Part shown: positions 16,726 through 26,448 of the stretch, one piece after another | Layout: the number at the start of each line of letters is the position of its first letter | Position numbering within the stretch: the stretch's first letter is position 1 | Source of the DNA: JAUWTJ01 sp965603015 | Lineage (GTDB): Bacteria; Pseudomonadota; Alphaproteobacteria; M2410 | DNA: 64,000 nucleotides | NCBI GenBank assembly: GCA_965603015.1 | Contig: CBFDBJ010000001.1 | Span: 1 to 64,000, forward strand | Reading direction: 5' to 3' | Translations under genes and position numbers: made by a program | Notes under the pieces: generated by a model | Told to the model about the DNA's origin: nothing | Database searches by the model: none | Seen by the model: the letters and a program-made list of their open reading frames with translations, nothing else

Positions 16726-19038
16726 ATGAACGAGGGCTCGATGGTCTATGCGCGGTGGTTGTTGCGCCTGCGCTGGTTTGTCCTTCTCGGCGCCCTGTGG
16801 CTTGCTTTTGCCGCGATCAGCGGCGCGCGGGATCTGACCTTCACCAACGACTATCGCTATTTTTTTGGTGAAGGAAACCCCAATCTCGAACAATGGGAAA
16901 AAGTCCAGCGCACCTACACCCAAACCGATCAATTGCTTTGGGTGATCAAGCCAAAGACCGGCCAGGCCACCGATCCGGCGATATTGAAGATCGTTGGGGA
17001 AATCACCACCCGCGCCTGGCAGACCCCTTATTCGGTGCGCGTGGATTCCATAACCAATTACCAACACACCAGGGCTGAAGAAGACGACCTGATTGTCGAG
17101 GATCTGGTGCCCGATCCCGACACTGTCACCCGCGCCGAAGCTGACCGCATTCGCGATATCGCCCTGGGTGACCCGGTCATAGCAAAACGCCTGATCTCTG
17201 CCGATGCGCGCACCACCGGTATTATGGCAACGATCCGACTGCCCGGTGATGACATAGAAGCGCTCAGGTCCATCATGTCTCATGCCCGCGACATCAAGTC
17301 TTCCGTACAGGCCTCTTACCCTGACGTGGATGTCGCCCTCACCGGCTCCGTCGCCCTGTCGAATGCGTTCAACGAAGCCTCACAAAAAGATATTTCAACC
17401 CTCGTTCCGCTGATGTTTTTGGTGTTGGGACTGGCAGTTTTTGCCCTGACGCGCTCGGTGCCGGGAACCCTTGCCGCCCTCCTTGTTGTTCTGCTGTCCG
17501 CCGCGGCCGCCATTGGCACTGCGGGCAGGCTTGGCATCCCGATTTCACCGCCATCAGCCATGGCGCCTATTATCATCCTGACAATTGCCGTTGCTGATGC
17601 CATCCACATTCTGATTTCCTCTCTGGTGGAGATGCAGCACGGCAGGGACAAGCGCGCCGCGATCATGGAGAGCCTGCGCATTAATATCGGTCCCGTCTTT
17701 CTGACCAGCCTGACCACGGCCATCGGCTTCCTGTCGCTACGCTTTTCCGACGCGCCGCCGATCCGCGATATGGGCACCATTTCCGCCATCGGCGCCGGAT
17801 ATGCGTGGCTTTTTTCCATGACCTTGTTCCCGGCCTTGCTCGCGGTCCTGCCACTCAAGGGCGCGAAAACCATCGAGGCACAAAGCAATCTCCTTGAGGC
17901 CATGGCGACACCGGTGATCGCGCTGCGCCTGCCGATCATGGCAATTTTCGCGGTCGCTCTGGTCGCGGTGGGCTCTGTTTTACCAGGTCTGAAATTTGAT
18001 GATCGCTTCGTCGACTATTTCGACGAATCCATCGAGTTCCGTCAGGATACAGATTTTGCTGCACAAAACCTTACTGGCATCTACCAGCTTCACTACTCGG
18101 TTAACGCCAAAAGCAGCGGCGGGATTTCCGACCCTGAGTACCTTCGGACCCTTGACACCTGGGCCGAATTCTTCCGCGCCCAGCCCGAAGTGATGAGTGT
18201 TTCGAGCTATACGGACATCATCAAAAAGGTCAACAAGTCCATGCACGGCGACGATCCGGCATGGGACCGTATTCCCGACGAGCGGCGCATGGCGGCTGAA
18301 TTCCTCTTGCTCTATGAGATGTCGCTGCCTTACGGACTTGATCTCAACGATCAAATCAATGTCGACAAATCGGCAACCCGCCTCGTCGTCACCCTCCAAA
18401 CCGTCTCTACCGAGGTTCTTGGCGATGTGCTCGCCCGGTCCGAGGCGTGGCAGGTGACACATGCCCCGCCCTATATGCATGCGGCCGCAGCCGGACAGGT
18501 TGTGATGTTTGCCTATATTGGCAAATCCAATATGCAGGCCATGAAAACCGGGTCTGCCGTCGCCCTGATCCTGATTTCCCTGTGCCTGATGATTGCCCTG
18601 CGCGATATCCGCCTTGGCGTCCTCAGCCTCATTCCCAACCTTTCGCCGCCGATCTTCGCCTTTGGCCTCTACGCGATGACCGGCGGCTCGCTGGGCATCT
18701 GGTCTGTGCCGGTCTTTGCCGCGGCACTCGGCCTGATCGTCGACGCAACAGTGCACTTTTTGTCCAAATACCAGCGCGCCCGCCGCGAACGCGGTGCCGA
18801 CGAACGCACCGCCGTGCGCTATGCCTTTCGCACCGTTGGCACGGCCTTGTTGGTCTCCACTCTTGTGCTGATCGCCGGATTTGCAATACTGGCGCTATCG
18901 ACATTCAAAATGAACGCCTACCTGGGTATGATGGTCGCCCTGACAATTGCCATCGCGCTTGTTGTCGACTTTTTGCTCTTGCCCGGTCTTCTTGTTACCC
19001 TTGATAAAAGACGCACGAAACCAGTCAGAACAGCCTGA
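16726..19038 (+). CDS. MMPL/RND-family exporter
   Basis: This 770-residue inner-membrane protein has the RND layout. A first membrane helix (residues 18-37) is followed by a large periplasmic domain, then a block of five or six helices (about 226-390), a second periplasmic domain and a second helix block (about 608-760). Sequences such as IAVADAIHIL and LGLIVDATVHFL carry the acidic residues within helices typical of proton-coupled MMPL/HpnN-type transporters. These move lipids or lipid-like molecules to the outer membrane. A GGGGGA site supports the start. It is the first gene of a tight three-gene operon. Confidence 0.85.
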   Translation: MNEGSMVYARWLLRLRWFVLLGALWLAFAAISGARDLTFTNDYRYFFGEGNPNLEQWEKVQRTYTQTDQLLWVIKPKTGQATDPAILKIVGEITTRAWQTPYSVRVDSITNYQHTRAEEDDLIVEDLVPDPDTVTRAEADRIRDIALGDPVIAKRLISADARTTGIMATIRLPGDDIEALRSIMSHARDIKSSVQASYPDVDVALTGSVALSNAFNEASQKDISTLVPLMFLVLGLAVFALTRSVPGTLAALLVVLLSAAAAIGTAGRLGIPISPPSAMAPIIILTIAVADAIHILISSLVEMQHGRDKRAAIMESLRINIGPVFLTSLTTAIGFLSLRFSDAPPIRDMGTISAIGAGYAWLFSMTLFPALLAVLPLKGAKTIEAQSNLLEAMATPVIALRLPIMAIFAVALVAVGSVLPGLKFDDRFVDYFDESIEFRQDTDFAAQNLTGIYQLHYSVNAKSSGGISDPEYLRTLDTWAEFFRAQPEVMSVSSYTDIIKKVNKSMHGDDPAWDRIPDERRMAAEFLLLYEMSLPYGLDLNDQINVDKSATRLVVTLQTVSTEVLGDVLARSEAWQVTHAPPYMHAAAAGQVVMFAYIGKSNMQAMKTGSAVALILISLCLMIALRDIRLGVLSLIPNLSPPIFAFGLYAMTGGSLGIWSVPVFAAALGLIVDATVHFLSKYQRARRERGADERTAVRYAFRTVGTALLVSTLVLIAGFAILALSTFKMNAYLGMMVALTIAIALVVDFLLLPGLLVTLDKRRTKPVRTA

Positions 19039-19063
19039 AGGCCTGACAAAGAAGGACTTTTTT

Positions 19064-19885
19064 ATGAAACGATCTCGCGAATTCCTCAGCCTGGTTTGTG
19101 CGGCGATGCTCCTGCCCTCGCCGCTTCTGGCCCTGGAGCTTTCCGAGGACCCGGCCGTCAAGGGCCAGCAGATCGCCGAAGAAGCCAAGCGGCGCGATCT
19201 GGGCTTTGGCGACAGCGAGGCCGTCATGCAGATGGTCCTGACCAATGCACACGGAGATACCTCGACACGCGAGCTGCGCATGCGCACCCTGGAAAATCCG
19301 GCGCCCGATGATGGCGACAAATCGATGATCATCTTTGATCGCCCCCGTGACGTCGAGGGCACGGCGCTCCTGACCCACGCCCATATCCTGAACCCCGATG
19401 ATCAATGGCTCTTCCTGCCCAGCCTCGGGCGCGTCAAGCGGATCTCCTCGGCCAACAAGTCAGGCCCCTTCATGGGCTCTGAATTTGCCTATGAAGACTT
19501 TTCCTCACAGGAGCCGGCAAAATTTGAATACACCTGGCTGAGAACCGAGCCTTGTCCAGACCCTGTGGCTGATCGCACCTGTCATGTGACCGAGCGCCGC
19601 CCGCTCTACGAAAAGTCCGGCTACACGCGGCAGATCACCTGGGTTGATACCGATGACCTGCAGGTCCGCAAGGTCGACTATTACGACCGCAAGAATGCAC
19701 TTCTAAAAACCTTGACCCTGGGTGACTACCGACTTTACGAGGCAAAGCACTGGCGCGCTCACGATCTTTATATGGTCAATCAAAACAACAACAAAACGAC
19801 CCGGCTGACCTGGGGCGACTTCAAATTGGGCAACGGATTAAGCGACGGCGACTTCGACACCAACAGCCTTAAAAGAGCCCGCTGA
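19064..19885 (+). CDS. LolA-like outer membrane lipoprotein-sorting protein
   Basis: This 273-residue protein has a signal peptide (FLSLVCAAMLLPSPLLALE). The remainder resembles the LolA-like family called outer membrane lipoprotein-sorting protein, with the segment DDQWLFLPSLGRVKRI and an antiparallel beta pattern forming an unclosed barrel. Family members are often encoded next to RND/MMPL exporters and are thought to carry a lipid through the periplasm. GAAGGA precedes the ATG at 19064. The next gene starts after a single base, so the three are almost certainly co-transcribed. It is probably the periplasmic shuttle of the exporter. Confidence 0.8.
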   Translation: MKRSREFLSLVCAAMLLPSPLLALELSEDPAVKGQQIAEEAKRRDLGFGDSEAVMQMVLTNAHGDTSTRELRMRTLENPAPDDGDKSMIIFDRPRDVEGTALLTHAHILNPDDQWLFLPSLGRVKRISSANKSGPFMGSEFAYEDFSSQEPAKFEYTWLRTEPCPDPVADRTCHVTERRPLYEKSGYTRQITWVDTDDLQVRKVDYYDRKNALLKTLTLGDYRLYEAKHWRAHDLYMVNQNNNKTTRLTWGDFKLGNGLSDGDFDTNSLKRAR

Positions 19886-19886
19886 C

Positions 19887-21107
19887 ATGGCAAAGACCTG
19901 CCTGACAGGAACGGCCCTGCTGACCTGCGGTGCTCTCGCCCTCGGCGCCATGCAGACCGGCGCGGCGATAGCTCAGGAGGTTGATCTCAAGGGCTATTTC
20001 GAACCGGAATACCGATACTTCCGCGAAACCGGGAGCGATGTCAGACAGTCTGAAGGCGGCTTGTCATTTGCAGCCGAGGCAACCATCGAGATCGAATGGG
20101 ATCGCGGCGATCACAATATCATTTTCACACCCTTTGCCCGCATCGACGCCCAGGACGCAGAGCGCGAGCACTGGGACATCCGCAAATTGCGTTATGAAGG
20201 TGTCTTTGATCACTTTGAACTGAGGGTCGGTCTCGACAAGGTTTACTGGGGTGTCACCGAATTTGCCCATTTTGTCGATGTCATCAACCAGACCGATCTT
20301 GTTGAAAGCATTGATGGCGAGGAAAAACTCGGCCAGCCCATGGTCAACCTGACCGTCCCGACAAACCTTGGCACCTTCGATTTGTTCCTCCTGCCCCGGT
20401 TCCAGGAGAGAACCTTTCCTTCAGTGACCGGGCGCCCGCGCCTCGACCTGCCCGTCGACACCGCGCGCGCCTTCTATGAGCATGGCGATGGCGACGAGCA
20501 CACCGACTATGCCGTGCGCTGGAGCCACTATTTCGGCGATATCGATATCGGGCTGGCGTATTTTAAAGGCACCGGCCGCGACCCGCTGTTTACACCGGAT
20601 TTCGCGGCCCCAGGCGGCCCGGTTCTGGTGCCGACTTACGTGCAGATCGAGCAGCATTCAATCGATATTCAGGCGACGCTTGGCGCATGGCTGCTCAAGT
20701 TTGAGGGCCTGACCCGTGATGAGCGCGACGCTGAATATAATCTTGCCGCGGGCGGTTTTGAATATTCCTTCTATGGCGTGCGCGGAACTGCGGCGGACCT
20801 CGGGCTCGTGGCCGAATATCTCCATGATGATCGCGGCCGGACCGCGCCTCAACCCTTTAACAATGACCTCTTCACGGGGCTGCGTCTTGCTCTCAATAAT
20901 GAACACTCAACCGCCTTCCTCGCAGGTCTCGGCCGTGATCTCGACACTGAGGCGCTGTCGTTCAGGATCGAGGCTGAACGGCGCCTCGGCGCTGATTTCT
21001 TCGCCACCGCCGAACTGCAGATCCTGACCAATGTCCCCGACACCTCGCCGCTGGCCAGCTTCGAGGACGACGACTTCCTGCAAATCAGACTGACGCGATA
21101 TTTTTAA
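19887..21107 (+). CDS. Outer-membrane beta-barrel protein of the exporter operon
   Basis: This 406-residue protein has a signal peptide (LLTCGALALGAMQTGAAIAQE). Short alternating strands fill the rest, with many aromatic residues near strand ends, and it closes with QIRLTRYF, an outer-membrane barrel end signal. The family was not named with confidence; it may be a DUF1302-like or porin-like channel. Its position just after the LolA-like gene suggests it completes a path from the inner-membrane exporter to the outer membrane. A long hairpin follows its stop. Confidence 0.75.
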   Translation: MAKTCLTGTALLTCGALALGAMQTGAAIAQEVDLKGYFEPEYRYFRETGSDVRQSEGGLSFAAEATIEIEWDRGDHNIIFTPFARIDAQDAEREHWDIRKLRYEGVFDHFELRVGLDKVYWGVTEFAHFVDVINQTDLVESIDGEEKLGQPMVNLTVPTNLGTFDLFLLPRFQERTFPSVTGRPRLDLPVDTARAFYEHGDGDEHTDYAVRWSHYFGDIDIGLAYFKGTGRDPLFTPDFAAPGGPVLVPTYVQIEQHSIDIQATLGAWLLKFEGLTRDERDAEYNLAAGGFEYSFYGVRGTAADLGLVAEYLHDDRGRTAPQPFNNDLFTGLRLALNNEHSTAFLAGLGRDLDTEALSFRIEAERRLGADFFATAELQILTNVPDTSPLASFEDDDFLQIRLTRYF

Positions 21108-21123
21108 CCACTTGGGGCCACCA

Positions 21124-21182
21124 GGGGTCAGACACTATTCTTGCAGGGGCGCTTTGCTCCTGCAAGAATAGTGTCTGACCCC
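21124..21182. repeat. Perfect 24-base inverted repeat, REP-like hairpin or terminator
   Basis: Arms at 21124-21147 and 21159-21182 are perfectly complementary over 24 bases and enclose an 11-base loop. The arm begins GGGGTCAGACACTATT. It lies between the convergent exporter and molybdenum enzyme genes, so it could end transcription from both sides. The GGGGTCAGACAC core also resembles sequences known as REP-like repeats next to tyrosine transposases in other proteobacteria; no such transposase is in the window. Confidence 0.75.
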
Positions 21183-21194
21183 ACACATGGTGTT

Positions 21195-23387
21195 TCAGCC
21201 AAACTCATGGTTCTTCAGTGGCAGTTGTCTGACCCGCTTGCCGGTGAGGGCGAAGACGGCGTTGGTGACCGCCGGTGCGATCGGCGGGGTGCCGGGCTCG
21301 CCGGCGCCGCCCCAGGGCGCGCCGGAGCGGATGATTTCAACCTCGATCTCCGGCGTATCGGCCATAGTGATCATCTTGTAGTCAGGGAAGTTGCTTTGCA
21401 CGACCTTGCCCTGCTCGATTGTGATCTCGCCGTAGAGCGCTGCTGTGAGGCCAAAGATGATACCGCCCTCCATTTGCGCCTCGAACGTATCGGGGTTCAC
21501 CACATCGCCGGGATCGGCCGCGCACCAGACCTTGTGGACCCGAACCGCGCCGTCGACGATGGAAACCTCGGCAACCTGAGCCACAATCGTCGCGAAACTC
21601 TTCTTGACCGCGATACCGCGCGCCCGGCCTTCCGGCAAAGTCTCGCCCCAGCCCGACATGCGGGCCGCCGTTTCCAGCACATGCGCCATCCGGGGGTCGT
21701 CGCCTAAAAGATCGCGGCGATAATCGTAAGGATCCACCCCCGCCGTATGGGCCAGCTCGTCGATGAAACTCTCGATAAAGAAGCCGTGCTGCGACGAGGC
21801 AACACTGCGCCACGGCCCGTAGGGCACATGGGTCGGGGCCTCAACACTCTCGATAACCTGCGCCGCCACGCTGTAGGGTATGTGAACCGCCTCGGCTTCC
21901 TCGTCCATAATATGGACATTGGTCCAGAACGTCGGTTTGCCGGAACCATCAAGTCCGGCTTCAAACCGGCTCACGCAGGCCGGACGATAGGCACCCTGAC
22001 GCATGTCCTCCTCACGCGACCAGATCACCTTCACCGGACCGTCAAGCTGAGCCGCAACCCGCACTGACCGGTCAATGAAGTCCATGACCCCGCCGCCGCG
22101 CCGCCCGAAACCGCCGCCCAGCGGCAGCAGGTGAACGGTGACGTCCTCTTTGGCAATGCCCAGCGCCTTTGCTGCGGCAGCTCGCGTCGCCAGGCCATCC
22201 TGAACACCCACCCAGATCTCACACTTTCCATCCTCGACCAGCGCCGTACAATTGAGCGGCTCCATCTGGGCGTGGGCCAGATAGGGCGCGCGGTATTCAG
22301 CGTTGAGGGTTGTCACCGCGGCCACTCGCGCCTCGTCGAGATTTCCATCCGAAACATTTGATTTTCGCTTGCCCGCCTCAATGGCATTTACCTGGGTGGC
22401 ATAGATCGTATCGGAGGAAACGCTTTCATTACCACCGCCGTCAAATTGCACATCAAGGTTAATCAGAGCGGATTGGACGCGCCAGAAATTGTCACCCACG
22501 ACAGCAACGGCATCGCCAATATTAACCACAGTTTCAATACCCCGAAGGCCGGTCACAGACTCGCTGTTAACCCTGGCGACCATACCCCCGAAGACCGGAC
22601 TCGCCTGTATCGCGGCAATTTTCAATCCTGGCATGTGGATATCTATACCGTAGGTAGCTGATCCATTAACCTTACCGGGAATGTCAAATCGGGGTTTCGA
22701 GGTGCCGATGATGGTAAAATCATCCCGCGCCTTGAGCTTCGGAGAGGCGCTTGCGGTCATGCCTGCGGCATCCGGCGCCAGCTCGCCAAAGGAGGCTGAA
22801 CGCTTTGATTTATTATGGAAAACCTGCGACAGGCGGGCGGAACATTCGCGCGCCGGGACATCCCATTTCTGTGCCGCGGCCTGGATCAACAGATCCTTCA
22901 CCGCCGCGCCCGCAACGCGCATCGCGTACTGTCCGGTAGTCCGAACGGAGGTGCTGCCACCTGTTACCTGCATGTCCATATATTTGCCAAGCTGGTATGT
23001 CGACCAGTTGGCCGGCTGATTCAAAAAGGCGGGGATCTCCTTGCCATCGAGAAGGTAACCCTTAACAAGAGCGTTGTTGGCGTAAATCGTCTCGGCCGGA
23101 GCCTGAACCATGGTTACTAAGTCCCAGTCCGCCTCAAGTTCCTCGGCGAGCATCATCGGCAACGAGGTGTGAACCCCCTGGCCCATCTCCGCGTGGGGAA
23201 CGATCACAGTAACAATGTTATCCTGAGATATTTTAACCCAGGTTGTTATAAGGTTTTCCCCCGGATTTTCAAGCATTTCCCGGGCTCGGGCCAGACGTTT
23301 ATCCGGCGAGAATTTCACCCCGACCATGAGACCGCCGCCAACAAGCGCCGTACCGACAAGGACATTTCTTCTGCTCAGAACACCCAT
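21195..23387 (-). CDS. Molybdopterin-binding subunit, isoquinoline 1-oxidoreductase type
   Basis: This is a 730-residue protein. It starts with a Tat signal containing SRRNVLVGTALVGGG. The rest follows the large-subunit layout of xanthine oxidase family enzymes of the IorB type: VPHAEMGQGVHT early, LPLGGGFGRRGGG in the middle, PYGPWRSVASSQHGF, and GGAGEPGTPPIAPAV near the end with the active-site glutamate. The family hydroxylates N-heterocycles or oxidises aldehydes in the periplasm with a small 2Fe-2S partner. GGAGGAGA supports the start at 23387, just beside the partner gene's stop. The substrate is not predictable. Confidence 0.85.
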   Translation of the reverse strand: MGVLSRRNVLVGTALVGGGLMVGVKFSPDKRLARAREMLENPGENLITTWVKISQDNIVTVIVPHAEMGQGVHTSLPMMLAEELEADWDLVTMVQAPAETIYANNALVKGYLLDGKEIPAFLNQPANWSTYQLGKYMDMQVTGGSTSVRTTGQYAMRVAGAAVKDLLIQAAAQKWDVPARECSARLSQVFHNKSKRSASFGELAPDAAGMTASASPKLKARDDFTIIGTSKPRFDIPGKVNGSATYGIDIHMPGLKIAAIQASPVFGGMVARVNSESVTGLRGIETVVNIGDAVAVVGDNFWRVQSALINLDVQFDGGGNESVSSDTIYATQVNAIEAGKRKSNVSDGNLDEARVAAVTTLNAEYRAPYLAHAQMEPLNCTALVEDGKCEIWVGVQDGLATRAAAAKALGIAKEDVTVHLLPLGGGFGRRGGGVMDFIDRSVRVAAQLDGPVKVIWSREEDMRQGAYRPACVSRFEAGLDGSGKPTFWTNVHIMDEEAEAVHIPYSVAAQVIESVEAPTHVPYGPWRSVASSQHGFFIESFIDELAHTAGVDPYDYRRDLLGDDPRMAHVLETAARMSGWGETLPEGRARGIAVKKSFATIVAQVAEVSIVDGAVRVHKVWCAADPGDVVNPDTFEAQMEGGIIFGLTAALYGEITIEQGKVVQSNFPDYKMITMADTPEIEVEIIRSGAPWGGAGEPGTPPIAPAVTNAVFALTGKRVRQLPLKNHEFG

Positions 23388-23388
23388 T

Positions 23389-23913
23389 TTACATCTCCTC
23401 CGCTGGCGCGGCTTCATCGACCTCTGTGGTCCCGGCCTGCGCTGGATCCTGTGTCGCTATCGCCTGCGCCACGGATCGGATCGCCGCCTTGACCCGCGGA
23501 TAGGACCCGCAGCGGCACACGTTGCTCACGCCCTTGTCGATGTCCTCGTCGCTGGGGTCAGGGTTTTCAGCCAGCAGGGCCGTCACCGCCATCAGCATAC
23601 CGGACTGGCAGTAGCCACACTGCGGCACCTGATGCACGGTCCAGGCTTCCTGCAGGGCCGACATCGCCCCGTCCGGGCCGCCCAGCCCCTCAATCGTGGT
23701 AATGACCGCCCCGTCTGCTGCCTCCACCGGGAAAGAACAGCTGCGCACCGCCACCCCGTCGACCTGCACGGTGCAGGCGCCGCACGCCGCAACACCGCAG
23801 CCAAACTTGGTCCCCGTCAAATGGAGCTCATCGCGCAGCGCCCATAAAAGGGGCATGTCCCCTTCCACATCAAGCTCGTGAGAGGTGCCGTTAATTGTCA
23901 GCTGATAAGACAT
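23389..23913 (-). CDS. 2Fe-2S subunit of the molybdenum oxidoreductase
   Basis: This 174-residue protein has the two-cluster pattern of IorA/CoxS-type subunits. A plant-type ferredoxin cluster is marked by GCGVAACGACTV and a further cysteine in VRSCSF. The C-terminal four-helix cluster is marked by QCGYCQSGM and NVCRCGSYPR. It passes electrons from the molybdenum centre to an acceptor such as a cytochrome. It has no signal peptide, so it is probably carried out with the Tat-exported large subunit. The large-subunit gene starts immediately after its stop. Confidence 0.9.
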   Translation of the reverse strand: MSYQLTINGTSHELDVEGDMPLLWALRDELHLTGTKFGCGVAACGACTVQVDGVAVRSCSFPVEAADGAVITTIEGLGGPDGAMSALQEAWTVHQVPQCGYCQSGMLMAVTALLAENPDPSDEDIDKGVSNVCRCGSYPRVKAAIRSVAQAIATQDPAQAGTTEVDEAAPAEEM

Positions 23914-24152
23914 GAAAGCCCAAACCTTCCTGATTTGTCCTGATTTAACAAGATTTGCACGAAGGCACCATACGAAGGGATAGCGCCATCCACGTCAAGA
24001 CCGCAAGCGCCTCTGCGGCTCCGGAAATTTGAACCAGCGGAGAAAACAGGCCAATGTGGAGCGATGGTCACCGATTCGCAGCATATTAGGCAAGGCGAGA
24101 CAAAACCGCCAGCCGGACGCAGGTGGCGCAGATCGCCCAGGAAGGCGCTTTC

Positions 24153-25277
24153 ATGAGCGAGACGAAAATCAGCGCGCAGATTGCCCCGCCGCCCGGCCTC
24201 GGGGAGCTGGAGCGCCTGTGGCGCGCCCTTGAGACCGAATCCGAGGGCAGCTTCTTCACCTCCTGGGGGTTCATCGGCCCCCTTCTCAAACTCACGAAAA
24301 CCCCGCCGGATCTCTTTGTCGCGCGCCGGGCAGGCGACATCATCGGCCTGGCGCTCATTGCCCGCAAATCTCGCCCCTCGCTTTTCGGCAAAGTCGCCGG
24401 GCTGGCTCTCAATCAGACCGGCGTGGCGGCAGAAGATATTGTCTATATTGAATTCAACGACCTGCTCTGCCGCGAGGCCCTGCGGCCCGGTATTCTGGCG
24501 GCTCTCGCCACAGAGCTCGAAAACTCCAAACGCCCGTGGGCAGAGCTCCACCTTGCCGGGCTCACCCCGGACCGGCTTAATACCATCACCGCCGCCTTTG
24601 GTCTCAACGAGGCGGAGCGCAAGACCAGCGCCGCCCCTTACGTGGACCTCGAAAAAGTGCGCCTGCAAGGCTATCTCCCGCTTCTCAGCGGCAACACCCG
24701 CCGCCAGATCACCCGCTCCAGGCGCCTCTTTGAAGAAGCCTTCGGGCCGATCACACTGCGCACGGTAACCGCCGAGCCGGAAATCCGCGCCGATGTCGCG
24801 GTACTGGCGGATCTGCAGACCGCCCGGTTTCAGGGCACAGCCACCCCGTCGTCTTTTGCCGCGCCCTTCTTCGCTCGCTTCGTCGAGGCCCTGCTTCTGA
24901 CAGAGCCAACCCGGGAGACAGGGGCCGCACTCCTGCGCATCGAGGCGGGCGGCACCCTGCTTGGCCTATTGGTGAATTTCCACCACCGGGGCACCATTTC
25001 AAACTACCAGTGTGCCTTTGCGGCCTTTCCCGGCGACAATCAGCTCAAGCCCGGGCTGGTCTCCCACACCCTGGCCATTGAACACTATGCCAATGAAAGT
25101 GCCGAAATTTACCATTTCCTGGGCGGCGACCAGCAATATAAGAAGAGCCTGTCGACCGACACACAGCAGATGATCTGGACCCGATTGCAAAAACACGGAC
25201 CCCGCCTCAAGCTCGAGACACTCCTCAAATCCGCAAAAGCACGTCTTACCACCGCCCCAAGGGCCCGCCACAGTTAG
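24153..25277 (+). CDS. CelD/BioF2-type GNAT acyltransferase
   Basis: This 374-residue soluble protein resembles the CelD/FemAB-like GNAT fold found in polysaccharide gene clusters. An N-terminal FFTSWGFIGPLLKL block, a middle GNTRRQITRSRRLFEEAFG block, and a C-terminal segment with IYHFLGGDQQYKKSL match the family layout. Such proteins are thought to acylate or amidate sugar residues or precursors. The ATG at 24153 is chosen because AGGAAGG lies about eight bases upstream; an earlier in-frame start exists at 24123. It opens the glycan cassette and is followed by a glycosyltransferase 31 bases away. Confidence 0.7.
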   Translation: MSETKISAQIAPPPGLGELERLWRALETESEGSFFTSWGFIGPLLKLTKTPPDLFVARRAGDIIGLALIARKSRPSLFGKVAGLALNQTGVAAEDIVYIEFNDLLCREALRPGILAALATELENSKRPWAELHLAGLTPDRLNTITAAFGLNEAERKTSAAPYVDLEKVRLQGYLPLLSGNTRRQITRSRRLFEEAFGPITLRTVTAEPEIRADVAVLADLQTARFQGTATPSSFAAPFFARFVEALLLTEPTRETGAALLRIEAGGTLLGLLVNFHHRGTISNYQCAFAAFPGDNQLKPGLVSHTLAIEHYANESAEIYHFLGGDQQYKKSLSTDTQQMIWTRLQKHGPRLKLETLLKSAKARLTTAPRARHS

Positions 25278-25308
25278 GGCCCGTTACAGTTAAAGCACGC
25301 CACAGCCT

Positions 25309-26436
25309 ATGAAAATCCTCTATCACCACAGAATTGCAGCGCGTGACGGCATGGATGTGCACAAGAGCGAGCTGATCAAGGCGTTTCGCGCGCTTGGTCA
25401 CGAGGTTATCGAGGTCGGGCCCTCCGCCCAGCAGAAGGCGAAATTTGGCGATGACGGCGGCCTGGTGGATCTGGTGCGCCGACTGCTGCCCGGGTTTGCC
25501 TCCGAGCTCCTCGAAATTCTCTATGATCACCACGCTTACCGCCGCCTCAAGAGCGCTTATCTGCGCGAAAAGCCGGACATCCTGTATGAGCGTCACAATC
25601 TTTTTCTGTCCGCCGGCAGGCGCCTGAAGCAAAACTACGGTGTCCCGTTTTACCTCGAGGTCAACGCGCCCCTGGCCGAAGAGCGCGAGAAATCCGGCGG
25701 CCTCAGCCTGAAACGCTTTGCCCATAACCAGGAAGGCGCTGTCTGGCGCGCCGCCGACCGGATTTTTCCGGTGACCGGCGTGCTGGCCCGCTATCTCACC
25801 GCCAAAGGCGTCGAGGAAAGCCGCATCGAGGTCATTCCCAACGCGGTCGACCCTGAAGTCTTTCATGCCGATATCGACGGCACCCCGGTCCGCAAACAAT
25901 ACGGTCTTGAGGATGCCATAGTGCTGGGCTTTACCGGGTTCATCCGTGACTGGCACGGCCTCGACCAGGTCATTGACGCGCTGCCGGATCTGGCACAGGA
26001 AAAGAACGTCCACTTCCTCGTCGTCGGCGACGGCCCGGCCAGAGCCGCGCTGGAGGTGCAGGCCGCCGAGCGCGGCGTCGCCGACCGCATCCATTTCACC
26101 GGCATCATCTCCCGCCAGGACATCCCCGGCTACATCGCCGCCTTCGACATCGCGCTGCAGCCGGCCGTGACCCCCTACGCCTCGCCGCTAAAGCTGTTTG
26201 AATATCTCGCAATGGGAAAGATGGTTCTGGCGCCGGATGAGGAAAATATCCGGGAGGTGATCGAGGATGGCGTGAACGGTGTGTTGTTTTCCACCGGCAC
26301 AGCGGGCAGCCACAGGGGTTTGAAGGATGAAGTGGCTGCCCTCCTTCATGAAGGCAAGCCCCCTCAAGCTGCTGGTTTTGACCGGACATGGGAAACCAAT
26401 GCAGCGCACATCACAATGACGCCGCATGGCAAATAA
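25309..26436 (+). CDS. Glycosyltransferase family 4
   Basis: This 375-residue protein has a GT-B fold. The N-terminal domain begins with KILYHHRIAARDGMDVHKSEL. The C-terminal nucleotide-sugar domain contains VLGFTGFIRDWHGLDQVIDAL, VGDGPARAALEVQ and the late SPLKLFEYLAMGKMVLAPD block with the EX7E-like acidic residues. It would add a sugar from a nucleotide donor to a growing lipid-linked glycan at the inner face of the membrane. Donor and linkage are unknown. It is probably co-transcribed with the acyltransferase before it. Confidence 0.85.
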   Translation: MKILYHHRIAARDGMDVHKSELIKAFRALGHEVIEVGPSAQQKAKFGDDGGLVDLVRRLLPGFASELLEILYDHHAYRRLKSAYLREKPDILYERHNLFLSAGRRLKQNYGVPFYLEVNAPLAEEREKSGGLSLKRFAHNQEGAVWRAADRIFPVTGVLARYLTAKGVEESRIEVIPNAVDPEVFHADIDGTPVRKQYGLEDAIVLGFTGFIRDWHGLDQVIDALPDLAQEKNVHFLVVGDGPARAALEVQAAERGVADRIHFTGIISRQDIPGYIAAFDIALQPAVTPYASPLKLFEYLAMGKMVLAPDEENIREVIEDGVNGVLFSTGTAGSHRGLKDEVAALLHEGKPPQAAGFDRTWETNAAHITMTPHGK

Positions 26437-26448
26437 GTGACGAGAGAG

